The notes under the pieces were generated by a model. The model searched no databases, was not told the DNA's origin, and saw nothing but the letters and a program-made list of their open reading frames with translations. A DNA stretch of 36,051 nucleotides, from contig CAZCLD010000008.1 of NCBI GenBank assembly GCA_964499425.1, forward strand, positions 1-36,051, read 5' to 3'. Source of the DNA: JAQBYK01 sp964499425 (GTDB taxonomy: Bacteria; Patescibacteriota; Gracilibacteria; UBA1369; LOWO2-01-FULL-3). Both the position numbers and the translations under genes were made by a program. Of the stretch, positions 1 through 8,333 are shown in pieces (positions within the stretch are counted from its first letter, which is position 1; the number at the start of each line of letters is the position of its first letter).

Positions 1-979
1 TGTTACCAATAACACTGTCCCAAACATAGTTGGAATGAGTCCAAACATCATGCCCAAGAAAACTACGAGCAACCTCACTGGCAAAACCAATCACACAGTT
101 TTTTCCAACATTACTATCACGAACTAGGGCATTAGTTGCCACAACAGAACCTTTCCCAAGGAAACAAGGCCCTTGAACAACAGCTCCATCAAAAATTTTC
201 ACACCATCCTCGATAATAACATCGCCATTTACAACTGCATTGTCAGAAATCGAAGCACCTTTACTCACGCCCTTCTCAGCTTTCTCAAAGAAATGGCTGA
301 AAACCGCATGTACATGCCAAGGAAATTTTGTCGGCAGCCACAGGCCATCGTATGCTACAGCCTTCATTTTGATGCCGTCATTCATCATCGCGGAAAGCGC
401 AACTTCATATCTATCATCCTTTTCACTATCCACCTTCTCCAGATATTCCACCAATTCCCCAAAATCTTTATGAATATGCATGACCAAATTTACCAAATCG
501 CTCGGCTCACTACCGGGCGCTGGTTTTTCAACAATATTTTTAATAAGCCCATCTTCAACCTCCAAATACCCCCCAGGAAAATACTCATTCACTTTCTTCC
601 CCAATATATAAGAATTCGCATCACCGGATGAAGCCTGCTGTAACAGTTCAAATGCTTTAGATTCAACTACATCATTACTACTGAAAATCAGAACTGACCC
701 TTCAAGCTTATCTTTTGCTGCGAGGACTGCCCCGGCCATTCCCAAATCCAAATCTTCCTGCTCACAAATCTCAACTTTCATGTCCAGGCTTTCGCCTATT
801 GCAGAGATTCTGTCCATATTATGAGCTCCACCCACAACAAGCACATCATCAAAGTCGTTTTCATGCAGAAGCTCAAGCTGCCACTGAATCAATGGCTTCC
901 CCAAAAAGCTCAAAAAATTCTTATCTTCAATGGGTTGCATCCTTTTACTTCTCCCAGCTGCGAGCAGCAGTACTTTCAT
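1..979 (-). CDS. Sugar-1-phosphate nucleotidylyltransferase with C-terminal left-handed beta-helix (GlmU-like), 3' end cut by window edge
   Basis: The minus strand is open from an ATG at 979 to the left edge (about 326 codons), so the gene is partial at its 3' end. The start reads MKVLLLAAGRSKRM, the nucleotide-binding signature of NTP_transferase enzymes (residues 4-14), with Ser in place of the usual second glycine. Residues to about 230 fit the nucleotidyltransferase fold (LIFSSNDV, VEKPAP). From about residue 238 there are hexapeptide-type repeats (SKGASISDNAVV, GDVIIEDGVKI), and near the edge HDVWTHSNYVWDSVIG. That last pattern resembles bifunctional nucleotidylyltransferase/acyltransferases of the GlmU and archaeal ST0452 type. 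The likely role is making an NDP-activated sugar for envelope glycans. The substrate cannot be read from the sequence. The gene diverges from pgsA across 51 bp and has no Shine-Dalgarno site. Confidence 0.85.
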   Translation of the reverse strand, partial: MKVLLLAAGRSKRMQPIEDKNFLSFLGKPLIQWQLELLHENDFDDVLVVGGAHNMDRISAIGESLDMKVEICEQEDLDLGMAGAVLAAKDKLEGSVLIFSSNDVVESKAFELLQQASSGDANSYILGKKVNEYFPGGYLEVEDGLIKNIVEKPAPGSEPSDLVNLVMHIHKDFGELVEYLEKVDSEKDDRYEVALSAMMNDGIKMKAVAYDGLWLPTKFPWHVHAVFSHFFEKAEKGVSKGASISDNAVVNGDVIIEDGVKIFDGAVVQGPCFLGKGSVVATNALVRDSNVGKNCVIGFASEVARSFLGHDVWTHSNYVWDSVIGN

Positions 980-1030
980 AATAATCAAATTAGGGTAGAA
1001 TCAAACTAACATAATTTAAGTACAAAACAA

Positions 1031-1609
1031 ATGACTCTGCCCAACAAAATAACACTTTCAAGGCTTATACTAACGCCGATCGGCCTGACGTTCCTCTTCC
1101 TGAACTCAGTGCCATACAATTTTTTGATTTCTACAGTTATTTTCGCATTCGCAATGTTCACGGATGTAGCGGATGGATACATTGCAAGAAAATACAAGGA
1201 AGTAACTAATGTTGGCAAATTTGTTGACTCTCTTGCAGACAAACTGATCATTTTGCTTTATATGATATTCATTCAGAGTGTAGGAATCTACCCGCTGTGG
1301 CTGGTTTTGGCGTTCGTAGGAAGAGAGATGGCAATGGATGGCTGGAAGAGCTATGCGGTTAGTCAAAAAATATTCATAAGTGCTCGCAGATCCGGAAAGA
1401 ATAAAGCCCTATTACAGACGATCTCGATATTTTTGGCTTTAATCTACTTGTCAATAAGTGCCGGTCAATTTTTCGGTGTAACCATGCGCTCAGAATTGAT
1501 GAAAGATGTTTCCTTCTACATTATGCTGGCGTCCTTCATAGTCAGCATATATGGAGCATTCAGCCTACTAAGCAGAAATCCTCAAGTTCTTTCAGAAAGA
1601 AAACGATGA
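1031..1609 (+). CDS. pgsA: CDP-diacylglycerol--glycerol-3-phosphate 3-phosphatidyltransferase
   Basis: This 192-residue integral membrane enzyme should make phosphatidylglycerophosphate from CDP-diacylglycerol and glycerol-3-phosphate, the committed step to phosphatidylglycerol. The complete CDP-alcohol phosphatidyltransferase motif is visible: D45, D48-G49, A52-R53, G62, D66 and D70 in the spacing DxxDGxxAR(x8)GxxxDxxxD. Hydrophobic segments flank it and continue to the C terminus, and the length is normal for PgsA. The ATG at 1031 is preceded by an A-rich leader without a Shine-Dalgarno site. A TAGAAT hexamer at 996-1001 may be its -10. The last four bases (ATGA) overlap the start of the next gene, suggesting translational coupling. 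Another CDP-alcohol transferase specificity is possible, but PgsA fits best by size and motif. Confidence 0.9.
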   Translation: MTLPNKITLSRLILTPIGLTFLFLNSVPYNFLISTVIFAFAMFTDVADGYIARKYKEVTNVGKFVDSLADKLIILLYMIFIQSVGIYPLWLVLAFVGREMAMDGWKSYAVSQKIFISARRSGKNKALLQTISIFLALIYLSISAGQFFGVTMRSELMKDVSFYIMLASFIVSIYGAFSLLSRNPQVLSERKR

Positions 1610-2442
1610 AAAAGATTTTGATATTTGGGGGGACAGGATTTGTTGGAAGACAGCTTGCAAGCAAATTGAACAAGCAAGACGTCACTTATTTTGTAAGAAA
1701 AACAAGCGACACATCCCGTCTCAGAGGGGAGATTTTTTGTGGTGATATTAGAAATGAAAACGTAATAGAAGCGAGCAAGGATAAAGACATAATTATAAAT
1801 CTAAGTGGCCCTCGTAAACAAAGTGGGAAAGTAGATACAACAGTTCTAACAAAAGGTGTGAAGAATATAGTCAATGCCGCAAAAATTAACAAAGTAAAAA
1901 AACTCATACATCTTAGCTCAGCTGCAGGATACAGAAAAAATAGAGATGATTACGGTCGGGGGAAAAGGGCATCTGACGAAATAATCCTTGAATCAGATCT
2001 AAACGTAATCATCCTAAAGCCAACTCTCATTTTCGGAAAAGATGGAGCAATTTTCAAGACAATACTGAAATCCATAACACATGTGCCTTTTGTAGTACCA
2101 ATCATCGGAAAGGGGTTAAACAAAATCCAACCAATCTATGTCGAAGATGTTGTACAGGCAATACTGGCCTCAATGGAAAAAGAAAACCAGGGCATCACAA
2201 TTTATGATCTGGCAGGGCCTTACGCCATCGAATACAAGCAATTCATTCTCAAAATTCTGAAAACCTTAAATAAAAAGAAAAAAATACTCAAAATACCAGC
2301 CAAACTTGCGATGACATTGGCAAAAAAAGAAACTGTAAAGCGGATTCTAGAAGAAATTCACCTAGATATAGAGAAAACTAAAAAAGAACTAAAACTCAAA
2401 CTCACCGACTACGATCGTGCTCTGACAAAAATTCTAAGTTAG
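1606..2442 (+). CDS. NAD(P)-binding SDR-family protein (atypical/NDUFA9-like epimerase-dehydratase)
   Basis: This 278-residue protein begins with a Rossmann nucleotide-binding loop, GGTGFVG (residues 8-14, GxxGxxG). It has the SDR active-site pattern Y116-xxx-K120, preceded by a serine-rich HLSSAAGY strand. The organisation (HLSSAAGY, then KPTLIFG, then IQPIYVEDVVQAIL) is that of extended or atypical SDRs such as the complex I NDUFA9-like group and nucleoside-diphosphate-sugar epimerases. It is co-transcribed with pgsA through a 4-bp ATGA overlap, so a role in lipid or envelope metabolism is a reasonable inference. The substrate is unknown. Its 3' end overlaps the convergent PurP-like gene by 9 bp, leaving no room for a terminator between them. 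Confidence 0.8.
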   Translation: MKKILIFGGTGFVGRQLASKLNKQDVTYFVRKTSDTSRLRGEIFCGDIRNENVIEASKDKDIIINLSGPRKQSGKVDTTVLTKGVKNIVNAAKINKVKKLIHLSSAAGYRKNRDDYGRGKRASDEIILESDLNVIILKPTLIFGKDGAIFKTILKSITHVPFVVPIIGKGLNKIQPIYVEDVVQAILASMEKENQGITIYDLAGPYAIEYKQFILKILKTLNKKKKILKIPAKLAMTLAKKETVKRILEEIHLDIEKTKKELKLKLTDYDRALTKILS

Positions 2443-3549
2443 AATTTCGGATAGTCGCCCTTCGTCTGAAGCTTTCCCAATCTCCATGGCAATCCTTTCG
2501 CCATAACTTATGGATTCCCCATAAAGATAGCCAGAATAGGGGGTGTATTGTGTCCCAGGAGAACCAGGTATCCTCATGCTAACATCGAATATAACGAATT
2601 CTTCTTTCCCATCTCCAGCACTAACCGCGCCTTGCAAGGCAAAAGGGCCAATCATCCCTGGCGGCACTTCCTCCTTCATTGTCTTCACGAATCTCTCACC
2701 CAATTCAAAAGCTTTCTCAACCAAAGATTCTTTCATCGTTACTGAGTAATGACCAGTTTCGATTATTTTGGGTTCCATATACTTGCGAACCATCTCTTGC
2801 TCAGCGCTTGGGAGCCTCAAAAATCCATCCAAATTAGTCTGGCGACGTGTATCTGTACCCATTAACTCTACTTCATCAGTCAAAGGAGAGTAGAAATAAT
2901 TCAAATTAATATGTGCCCCCACGATATATTCTTCGATAACCGCTACTTTTAAGGCATCATTCGTAATCTGACCACTTTTAAGTCGTTTCTCCGCTTCCTT
3001 TTGAAAGGAAGCTTCATTATCAGCAAAGAAAAACGCTCGCTCATAGCCTCTTTGAGCCTCATTTACTTTTACAATTGCGAGTCTGTCAATATCACCAGCG
3101 TTATCAAAGATTTTCGGAATGCGAATTTTAGCCTTTCTAAGCAAATCGTACTGATTATTCGGGATATCACGTTCTTCAAGCTTAACGCCTTCTCTGAGCC
3201 CAAAAATTGGGACCTCAAAATCTTTCTCTATTTTCTCGAAATCACAATAAACCCAGAAATATCGATTATGTATAAAAACCGTATTAAGGGCCCTTAATTC
3301 GTCTTGTACGCTCTTTTTTACGATGTCCTTAAATTTATCTACCAGAATTATATTACCTATGCAGCCCTTTTCACCTCGACGGCGATAATATTTCTCATAA
3401 GTTTTTTCACGTCCTTTTTGACACACCACAACAGTATCAAAACCCGCTTTTGTAGCACCATTACAAACATCAAGGGCACTATGCCCACCCAAAACGCCAA
3501 TAGTAATTTTGGAGGTATCATAGTTTTTTAGTATTGCTTCTATATTCAT
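2434..3549 (-). CDS. PurP-family FAICAR synthetase paralogue (formate-dependent ATP-grasp ligase), divergent copy
   Basis: This 371-residue protein has the two-part PurP layout: a pre-ATP-grasp segment (LGGHSALDVCNGA, residues about 19-31) and an ATP-grasp domain. The pattern GTDTRRQTNLDG and the closing VSMRIPGSPGTQYTPYSGYL are, as I remember them, typical of the second archaeal PurP subfamily. It clearly differs from its neighbour: the PHGSF segment is replaced by IHNRYFW, and the glycine-rich KFHGALGGKGYF by KVNEAQRGYERAFF. Family knowledge predicts formate- and ATP-dependent formylation of AICAR, but the changed ATP-binding region could mean another substrate or a partner role. The ATG at 3549 lies 2 bp after the upstream purP stop, so the two form an operon. 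A weak AGGG 6-10 bases upstream could help initiation. Confidence 0.8.
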   Translation of the reverse strand: MNIEAILKNYDTSKITIGVLGGHSALDVCNGATKAGFDTVVVCQKGREKTYEKYYRRRGEKGCIGNIILVDKFKDIVKKSVQDELRALNTVFIHNRYFWVYCDFEKIEKDFEVPIFGLREGVKLEERDIPNNQYDLLRKAKIRIPKIFDNAGDIDRLAIVKVNEAQRGYERAFFFADNEASFQKEAEKRLKSGQITNDALKVAVIEEYIVGAHINLNYFYSPLTDEVELMGTDTRRQTNLDGFLRLPSAEQEMVRKYMEPKIIETGHYSVTMKESLVEKAFELGERFVKTMKEEVPPGMIGPFALQGAVSAGDGKEEFVIFDVSMRIPGSPGTQYTPYSGYLYGESISYGERIAMEIGKASDEGRLSEILT

Positions 3550-3551
3550 AT

Positions 3552-4577
3552 TTACCCTAATACTTTTTCAATTTGATCCTTTTCGACAGCCATTTTGATG
3601 TCTCTGGCAATACGCCGTCCAGTACTCATAGGTTCGTCATATCTAAGCCAAGTATATGGCGAACCATGTATATATGGATTAGTGCCGGCCACAATTCTAG
3701 CTGATATCTCGAAAACATAATAATCTAACATAGGATCAATGATCCCTTCCAAACAAAATGGACCAAAAAGGCCACCATCTGCCAATTGTTGAGATGATTC
3801 AACTACTCTTTCGCCCATTTCAAAAATTTGAGGGAGCAATGATTCGCGTAAAACAATAGGTACATTTCCAGTGATCGTATAGGTAGTTTCAATCCCCACA
3901 TCGACTTGATCTTTTGCAGCCACCCTGCCAATCGAGTCGGCATTCGACTCGTAACGCTTATCAAAACCCATAACTTCAAGCTCACCGGTAACTCTGCTAT
4001 AAAAGTAGTGAGAATAAACAGGTACTCCCACAATATATTCTTGAATTACATAGTCCTCATGTCCCTCTTTTTCACTATATTTTTTGTATTTGGCGTGAAA
4101 TTCTTCAGGAGTATTGGCGATAAAGTATCCCTTGCCTCCCAAAGCTCCGTGAAATTTTATTATGACTGGTCTATCAATATCTTCCGGACTTTTAAAAATT
4201 CTGGGCAGCTTGATTTCGGCATCTAGCAGCCATTCGCGCTCCTTGCTGCGATCTGATTCCCATTCCAAAATCCCTTTTGTCCCATAGTGCATCGCCTTTA
4301 TTTCTCTTACTTTTTCGTGTCCCAAATATGCGACAAACGAGCCATGAGGTATAACTATCGCATTTTGATCGATCAGTTGTTGCTCAATCTTGAAAAAATC
4401 AGTTAAAGAATCAATTTCAATGATCTCATCAGCTACGCCATAGCTATCATATGGCCTTCTTCGATCTTTTTGACAAATACAGACAGTAGAAAAACCTTCT
4501 TCCTTTGCGCCTTTAAGTATCTGCAGGGCAGTATGGCTTCCAAGGGTTGCTATCTTATAGTCGCTTATATTAGCCAT
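3552..4577 (-). CDS. purP: 5-formaminoimidazole-4-carboxamide ribotide (FAICAR) synthetase, archaeal-type PurP
   Basis: This 341-residue protein matches the archaeal PurP pattern, as I remember the Methanocaldococcus enzyme, closely along its whole length. It has IATLGSHTALQILKGA and FSTVCICQK near the N terminus, IPHGSFVAYLG, ILEWESDRS, an ATP-grasp glycine-rich strand (IIKFHGALGGKGYFIA), MGFDKRYESN, and EISARIVAGTNPY near the C terminus. PurP ligates formate to AICAR using ATP, giving FAICAR in the cytoplasm, the penultimate step of IMP synthesis. It is the first gene of a two-gene operon with a second PurP paralogue 2 bp downstream. A good promoter lies 27-55 bases upstream (4604-4632) and there is no Shine-Dalgarno site. 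A complete PurH in the same window covers the same reaction with a folate donor, which makes this gene unusual here. Confidence 0.9.
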   Translation of the reverse strand: MANISDYKIATLGSHTALQILKGAKEEGFSTVCICQKDRRRPYDSYGVADEIIEIDSLTDFFKIEQQLIDQNAIVIPHGSFVAYLGHEKVREIKAMHYGTKGILEWESDRSKEREWLLDAEIKLPRIFKSPEDIDRPVIIKFHGALGGKGYFIANTPEEFHAKYKKYSEKEGHEDYVIQEYIVGVPVYSHYFYSRVTGELEVMGFDKRYESNADSIGRVAAKDQVDVGIETTYTITGNVPIVLRESLLPQIFEMGERVVESSQQLADGGLFGPFCLEGIIDPMLDYYVFEISARIVAGTNPYIHGSPYTWLRYDEPMSTGRRIARDIKMAVEKDQIEKVLG

Positions 4578-4603
4578 ATTTCAGGAATTTAGAACTTTTG
4601 AGC

Positions 4604-4632
4604 ATTGTACAAAGAACTGTGGGTTTTGTCCA
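4604..4632 (-). promoter_or_regulatory. Sigma70-type promoter of the purP operon
   Basis: On the minus strand, TGGACA (4632-4627) and TACAAT (4609-4604) are separated by exactly 17 bp, each matching consensus at five of six positions. The predicted transcript starts about 20 bases before the purP ATG, and the leader has no Shine-Dalgarno site. Confidence 0.65.
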
Positions 4633-4638
4633 GCGAAT

Positions 4639-5475
4639 TTAAATGTAAACACTAAAGCCCAAGATGAGTAAATAAACGGCAAATATAGAGAGGGTATGAG
4701 TTTTAAGAAATTTCATTAAAAAATGTACTGCTAAAAGTCCAAATACAAAAGAGCTGAGAAAACCAATCGAAAGGGGTAAATATTCAATTTTTGCAGCATC
4801 TCCAGACAATTTTAGACCAGTCAAAAGCCCCGCACCTGCAATAGCAGGAATCCCTAGTAAAAAGGAAAACCTCGCAGCAGCGCTTCTGTTAATACCCTGA
4901 AAAAGCCCTGCTACAATGGTAGATCCGCTTCGAGAGACCCCAGGAATAAGGGCTATAGCCTGTGCACAACCAATTATAATGACGTTGTACCAGCGTAAAC
5001 CGCTAATTTCCTTGGTTTCTGAGGAACCTGGCTTAAAAATATCTATTATTTTGTTCATTTTCTTTGTTGGCTTCTTATAGGCAAACTCTCCGAGTAGAAA
5101 TAAAACTCCCAAAATCATCATCCACATCCCCACTGATTTCACATTCCTGAAATGCTCATCCAGGAAGTTTTCCCCATATAGGCCCACAAAAACCGCAGGG
5201 ATTGTCCCAATAATTATTAGCCCAATAAGTCTAAAATATGGATCCTCGGTTTTAGCCTTAAATAGGGCCAAAAACATGCCTTTAACATCTCGCCAAAAAT
5301 AGACGAGAATTGCTAATAAAGTACCCATATGCACAACCACATCAAAACTTTTTAAAGATTGCACATTTAAACCCAAGAAATGCTCACCTAAAACGAGATG
5401 ACCACTAGAAGAAATAGGCAAAAACTCAGTAATGCCCTGCAAAATACCCAATACTAGTGAATCCGACCAATTCAT
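4639..5475 (-). CDS. uppP: Undecaprenyl-diphosphatase (UppP/BacA)
   Basis: This 278-residue polytopic membrane protein recycles the lipid carrier by dephosphorylating undecaprenyl diphosphate for peptidoglycan and glycan export. Both family signatures are present: GITEFLPISSSGHL (E17, S22-S24, H26) near the N terminus and PGVSRSGST (catalytic Arg at residue 182). Length and the number of hydrophobic segments are normal for the family; these proteins also confer bacitracin resistance. The ATG at 5475 sits only six bases downstream of a TAGAAT hexamer preceded by TGA, so the mRNA is predicted to be leaderless. It is transcribed divergently from the large surface-protein gene, with two back-to-back promoters in the 99-bp gap. 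Confidence 0.95.
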   Translation of the reverse strand: MNWSDSLVLGILQGITEFLPISSSGHLVLGEHFLGLNVQSLKSFDVVVHMGTLLAILVYFWRDVKGMFLALFKAKTEDPYFRLIGLIIIGTIPAVFVGLYGENFLDEHFRNVKSVGMWMMILGVLFLLGEFAYKKPTKKMNKIIDIFKPGSSETKEISGLRWYNVIIIGCAQAIALIPGVSRSGSTIVAGLFQGINRSAAARFSFLLGIPAIAGAGLLTGLKLSGDAAKIEYLPLSIGFLSSFVFGLLAVHFLMKFLKTHTLSIFAVYLLILGFSVYI

Positions 5476-5481
5476 AAACCA

Positions 5482-5509
5482 ATTCTATCAGAAAACACCC
5501 AAAGGCAAA
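5482..5509 (-). promoter_or_regulatory. Extended -10 promoter of uppP, predicted leaderless
   Basis: On the minus strand TAGAAT (5487-5482) is preceded by TGA, giving a TGn extended -10. A weak -35 TTTGCC (5509-5504) lies 16 bp upstream. Only six bases separate the hexamer from the ATG, so the transcript should begin at or next to the start codon. Confidence 0.5.
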
Positions 5510-5510
5510 C

Positions 5511-5539
5511 TTGCCCAAACAGATAGAATATGGTATAGT
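5511..5539 (+). promoter_or_regulatory. Extended -10 promoter of the giant surface-protein gene
   Basis: TTGCCC (5511-5516) and TATAGT (5534-5539) are separated by 17 bp, and TGG directly precedes the -10, so this is a TGn extended -10. The leader to the ATG at 5575 is about 29 bases, A-rich, and has no Shine-Dalgarno site. The -35 elements of this promoter and of uppP are one base apart on opposite strands. Confidence 0.65.
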
Positions 5540-5574
5540 ATACTATGTCTATAAAATAAATAACCAAAACAAAA

Positions 5575-8233
5575 ATGGCTGATCTACCAAATATTGGTCC
5601 AGTTGATCCCATTCTGGCACCAAAAGAACCAACACAGAAAAAGTCAAAAGCAAAAATTGCAATCATTGCAGTTTTGGCAGTGGCTTTAATTGGGACTGCT
5701 ACATATATATTTGCCGGAGGAGGCCTTTTTAAGGGCTTCATCGGGGAAGAACTGGCACAATTAGAAGAGTGTGTAGAAGGGGTCCCTCAAGACATAGCTG
5801 TCAATTCGAATTATCCATTAACAATTAAGGAAGGATGTAATGTCCAATTCTCTTCAGATGAGACTAAAGCCAAATTCCTATTTGCAAGATTAAACGCTCA
5901 AGTAAATGAAGCAAATGGATCAATCATATTGAATGCAGAATCAAACATAGATAATCCAACGTATGCATGGTATTTAGACGACGAAGGATATGGAGGCGGT
6001 AATGAACTACTACACATGTTCTTTGAATCTGGCTCCATAGAAGTAAGATTGGTTGCAAGTGGAGATGTTGGAGGACAAAATGTCGAAATGGAAAGATTTG
6101 AAACGGTTAGCTGGGAAGAGCCGGTCGGTGAACCAGAACCAGAACCAGAGCCAGAGCCAGTTGACTGTGAAAATATGTGTTTTATGGATGAGCAGGATAT
6201 GGAGGAATGTACGAATGAACTATCGCAATCTGCATGTAATCAAATTGAAGAGGACTGCTATAACGCGTGTCTACAAGATGGGGTACAGATGTCAGCGCCA
6301 GGAGTAGTAGAACTAATACAGGCAGAAACACCCAAGGATGTACTACCAGAACAAGAAGTAGTAGACCTAATACAAGTTGAAGCGAAACCAGAGGCGCCAC
6401 TAGAACAAGAAGTAGTAGAACTAATACAGGTTGAAGCACAACCAGAGGCGCCACTAGAACAAGATGTGGTAGAAGTAATACAGGTTGAAGCGCAGCCAGA
6501 ACCAGAAGTTGTAGAGATAGAACTAATACAGCAAGAAGACCCGGGAATAGAAGTAGTAGAAATGATAGAAGAAATTGGCCCAGGAGTAGACCCTCTAGAC
6601 GATCCAATTAAACAAGCACCAGCTGTAGACATAGTGGTGCCTGATCATGTAGCTCAACCTCCGGGAGGAGCTAAAGACGCACCAATCGACTTTCAACCAG
6701 GTGCACTTGGCCTCTCAGTTCTCAGCGCGGACACCTTTCATAATTCAGTTAATAGTAATACGCCATGGCGCGAAAATTCTTTCATTGCATATCCAGCAGA
6801 CTCCATAGTATTAGTTACTTTCTCACAGGCTGCAGAAAATGTAGCTCACATAAGATTTAACAACAAACAGTGGGATCTAGATGTTGGATCGATTGATGAT
6901 TCAGGGTCAGGGGCTGGGTCAGATTGTGAAGTTTCGGCAGCAGTTGAATTCCAGAGTTTAGTTGATAAGGTTCTCGACGGTGGCAATATAAGCGATGAAT
7001 TAGATCCAACAGTACTATCAAAAATCAATGAGGTGTTCGACTCAGCAAAATCTTTAGTACCTTTTTTCCAAGATGTCATTTCAAAAGAAATGGAAATATT
7101 GGAGGAAGCAAAAGTACTCCTAACAGCTGAACATTCGGACAAAGTTGTTGATAACCTCAAGCAAATAATAGAATCTGTAACCGACGAAGAGATTGGTGAG
7201 GATGAATTAGAGGAAGTAGACGAATTCATAGCAATGGCGGACAGCTACCTAGATATGGTTCTAGATTATTCCGCGCAAGCTTCTAGTTTACTAGATGGGG
7301 AGTACGTAGAGAATGATGAGGATCATGAAGACGCGAAGTTCTTCAAGGAGGAGTTTAGCAAAGCTATGTCATTTGATTTGAACGAGCTACTAAATTACAC
7401 GTTCTTAGAGTTTGAGGTTGGAATGGATTATGACTCACTGCAAAACGCTGAATGCCAGGAGGCATTCAAAAACTTGACTATTCTCGAAATCCTTGACAAC
7501 GGAAAAACAAAGTTAGATATCGACTATTCAAATGTCCCAGACAGTTGTTTAAGTTTCACGGTAGGAAATGCCAACAGTAATAATGTGTGGATGGAAGAAA
7601 CATCTGCATGTGGATACCTTCCTGAATCTTTAGTGATAGCACATGATGGGGAATTTATCGAAATAGCAGACATGGCAGTTGATGCAGTCGACCAAATTCT
7701 TGCAGACAAAGGATTTGTAGAAGATGTATTAAATAAAATATTTGGATTCCTCAAAGAATTTGAAGAAGATGAAGACAAGAACTTTTGTATTGCAGCCGGA
7801 AATCTACTAGAAACCATCGAGTACTTACATGGTACATATACAGAAGGTGGTAAACTGCCGCCTTATTATCTTCAATATTTGAATACAGACGTAAATGAAC
7901 CACTAGTCCTAGAGTATCCATTTGAAGATTCAGGTGTGGCCAAAGACATAGAGCCAGTATTCCTAGGATTTGCGGGAGAGATTAGTGGAAACACTGATGA
8001 TTCTTACACATACACCCCAAACGAGGATTATGAAGGCTGGGACGCTATTGTGCACGCTATAGAATTAGACCCTGCAAAAAATGATTCCAAAGTTGGGAAA
8101 ATAAAGGTTTTTGAAGGCATCCAAGAGATGGCAGGCGATTTTGTGCCAGCAGATATGCTTGCAGAAATTGAGAATACCAGTGCCCCAGCGACTATTTCAC
8201 TAACTTGTATCGATGTAGGCGCTGTAGAGGAAG
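5575..8233 (+). CDS. Giant membrane-anchored surface protein, N-terminal part (continues across the assembly gap)
   Basis: These 886 codons form the N-terminal part of one surface protein whose gene is interrupted by the N run. A cytoplasmic Lys-rich start (KKSKAK) precedes one membrane segment at about residues 27-48 (IAIIAVLAVALIGTATYIFA). The rest should be outside the cell. Visible parts are a short EPEPEPEP linker, a Cys-rich stretch (about residues 201-240, CxxxC pairs), five to six copies of an 18-residue acidic repeat based on VVELIQVEAxPEAPLEQE (from nt 6304), a long helical acidic region, and near residue 820 a YTYTPNEDYEGWD strand like those of cadherin-like/tandem-95 beta-sandwich repeats. 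The sequence enters a VEEVK repeat exactly at the gap. Adhesion or cell-envelope structure is inferred from the architecture. The start is fixed by a promoter 36 bases upstream. Confidence 0.85.
6304..6580 (+). repeat. 54-bp tandem repeat encoding an 18-residue VVELIQVEA-type unit
   Basis: The coding sequence repeats a unit based on VVELIQVEAxPEAPLEQE three times nearly intact, followed by shortened and decayed copies (VVEVIQVEAQPEPE, VVEIELIQQEDPGIE). The second and third units are almost identical at DNA level. It is an extracellular spacer in the surface protein. Confidence 0.8.
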
Positions 8234-8333
8234 NNNNNNNNNNNNNNNNNNNNNNNNNNNNNNNNNNNNNNNNNNNNNNNNNNNNNNNNNNNNNNNNNNN
8301 NNNNNNNNNNNNNNNNNNNNNNNNNNNNNNNNN
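8234..8333. other. 100-N assembly gap inside a tandem repeat
   Basis: Exactly 100 N characters, the conventional size for a gap of unknown length, lie inside the surface-protein gene. The left flank ends in GTAGAGGAAG and the right flank begins TAAAGGTTGAGG, which are consecutive parts of the same 15-bp VEEVK-coding repeat. The gap is therefore most likely collapsed repeat copies, and its true length is probably a multiple of 15. Confidence 0.95.

Noticed and set aside
6182..6632. Long minus-strand open frames opposite the surface-protein repeats (Leu/Val-rich and Ser/Thr-rich)
   Set aside because: They are antisense images of the VVELIQVEA repeats, with low-complexity composition and no promoter. 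The plus strand has a clear promoter and domains.
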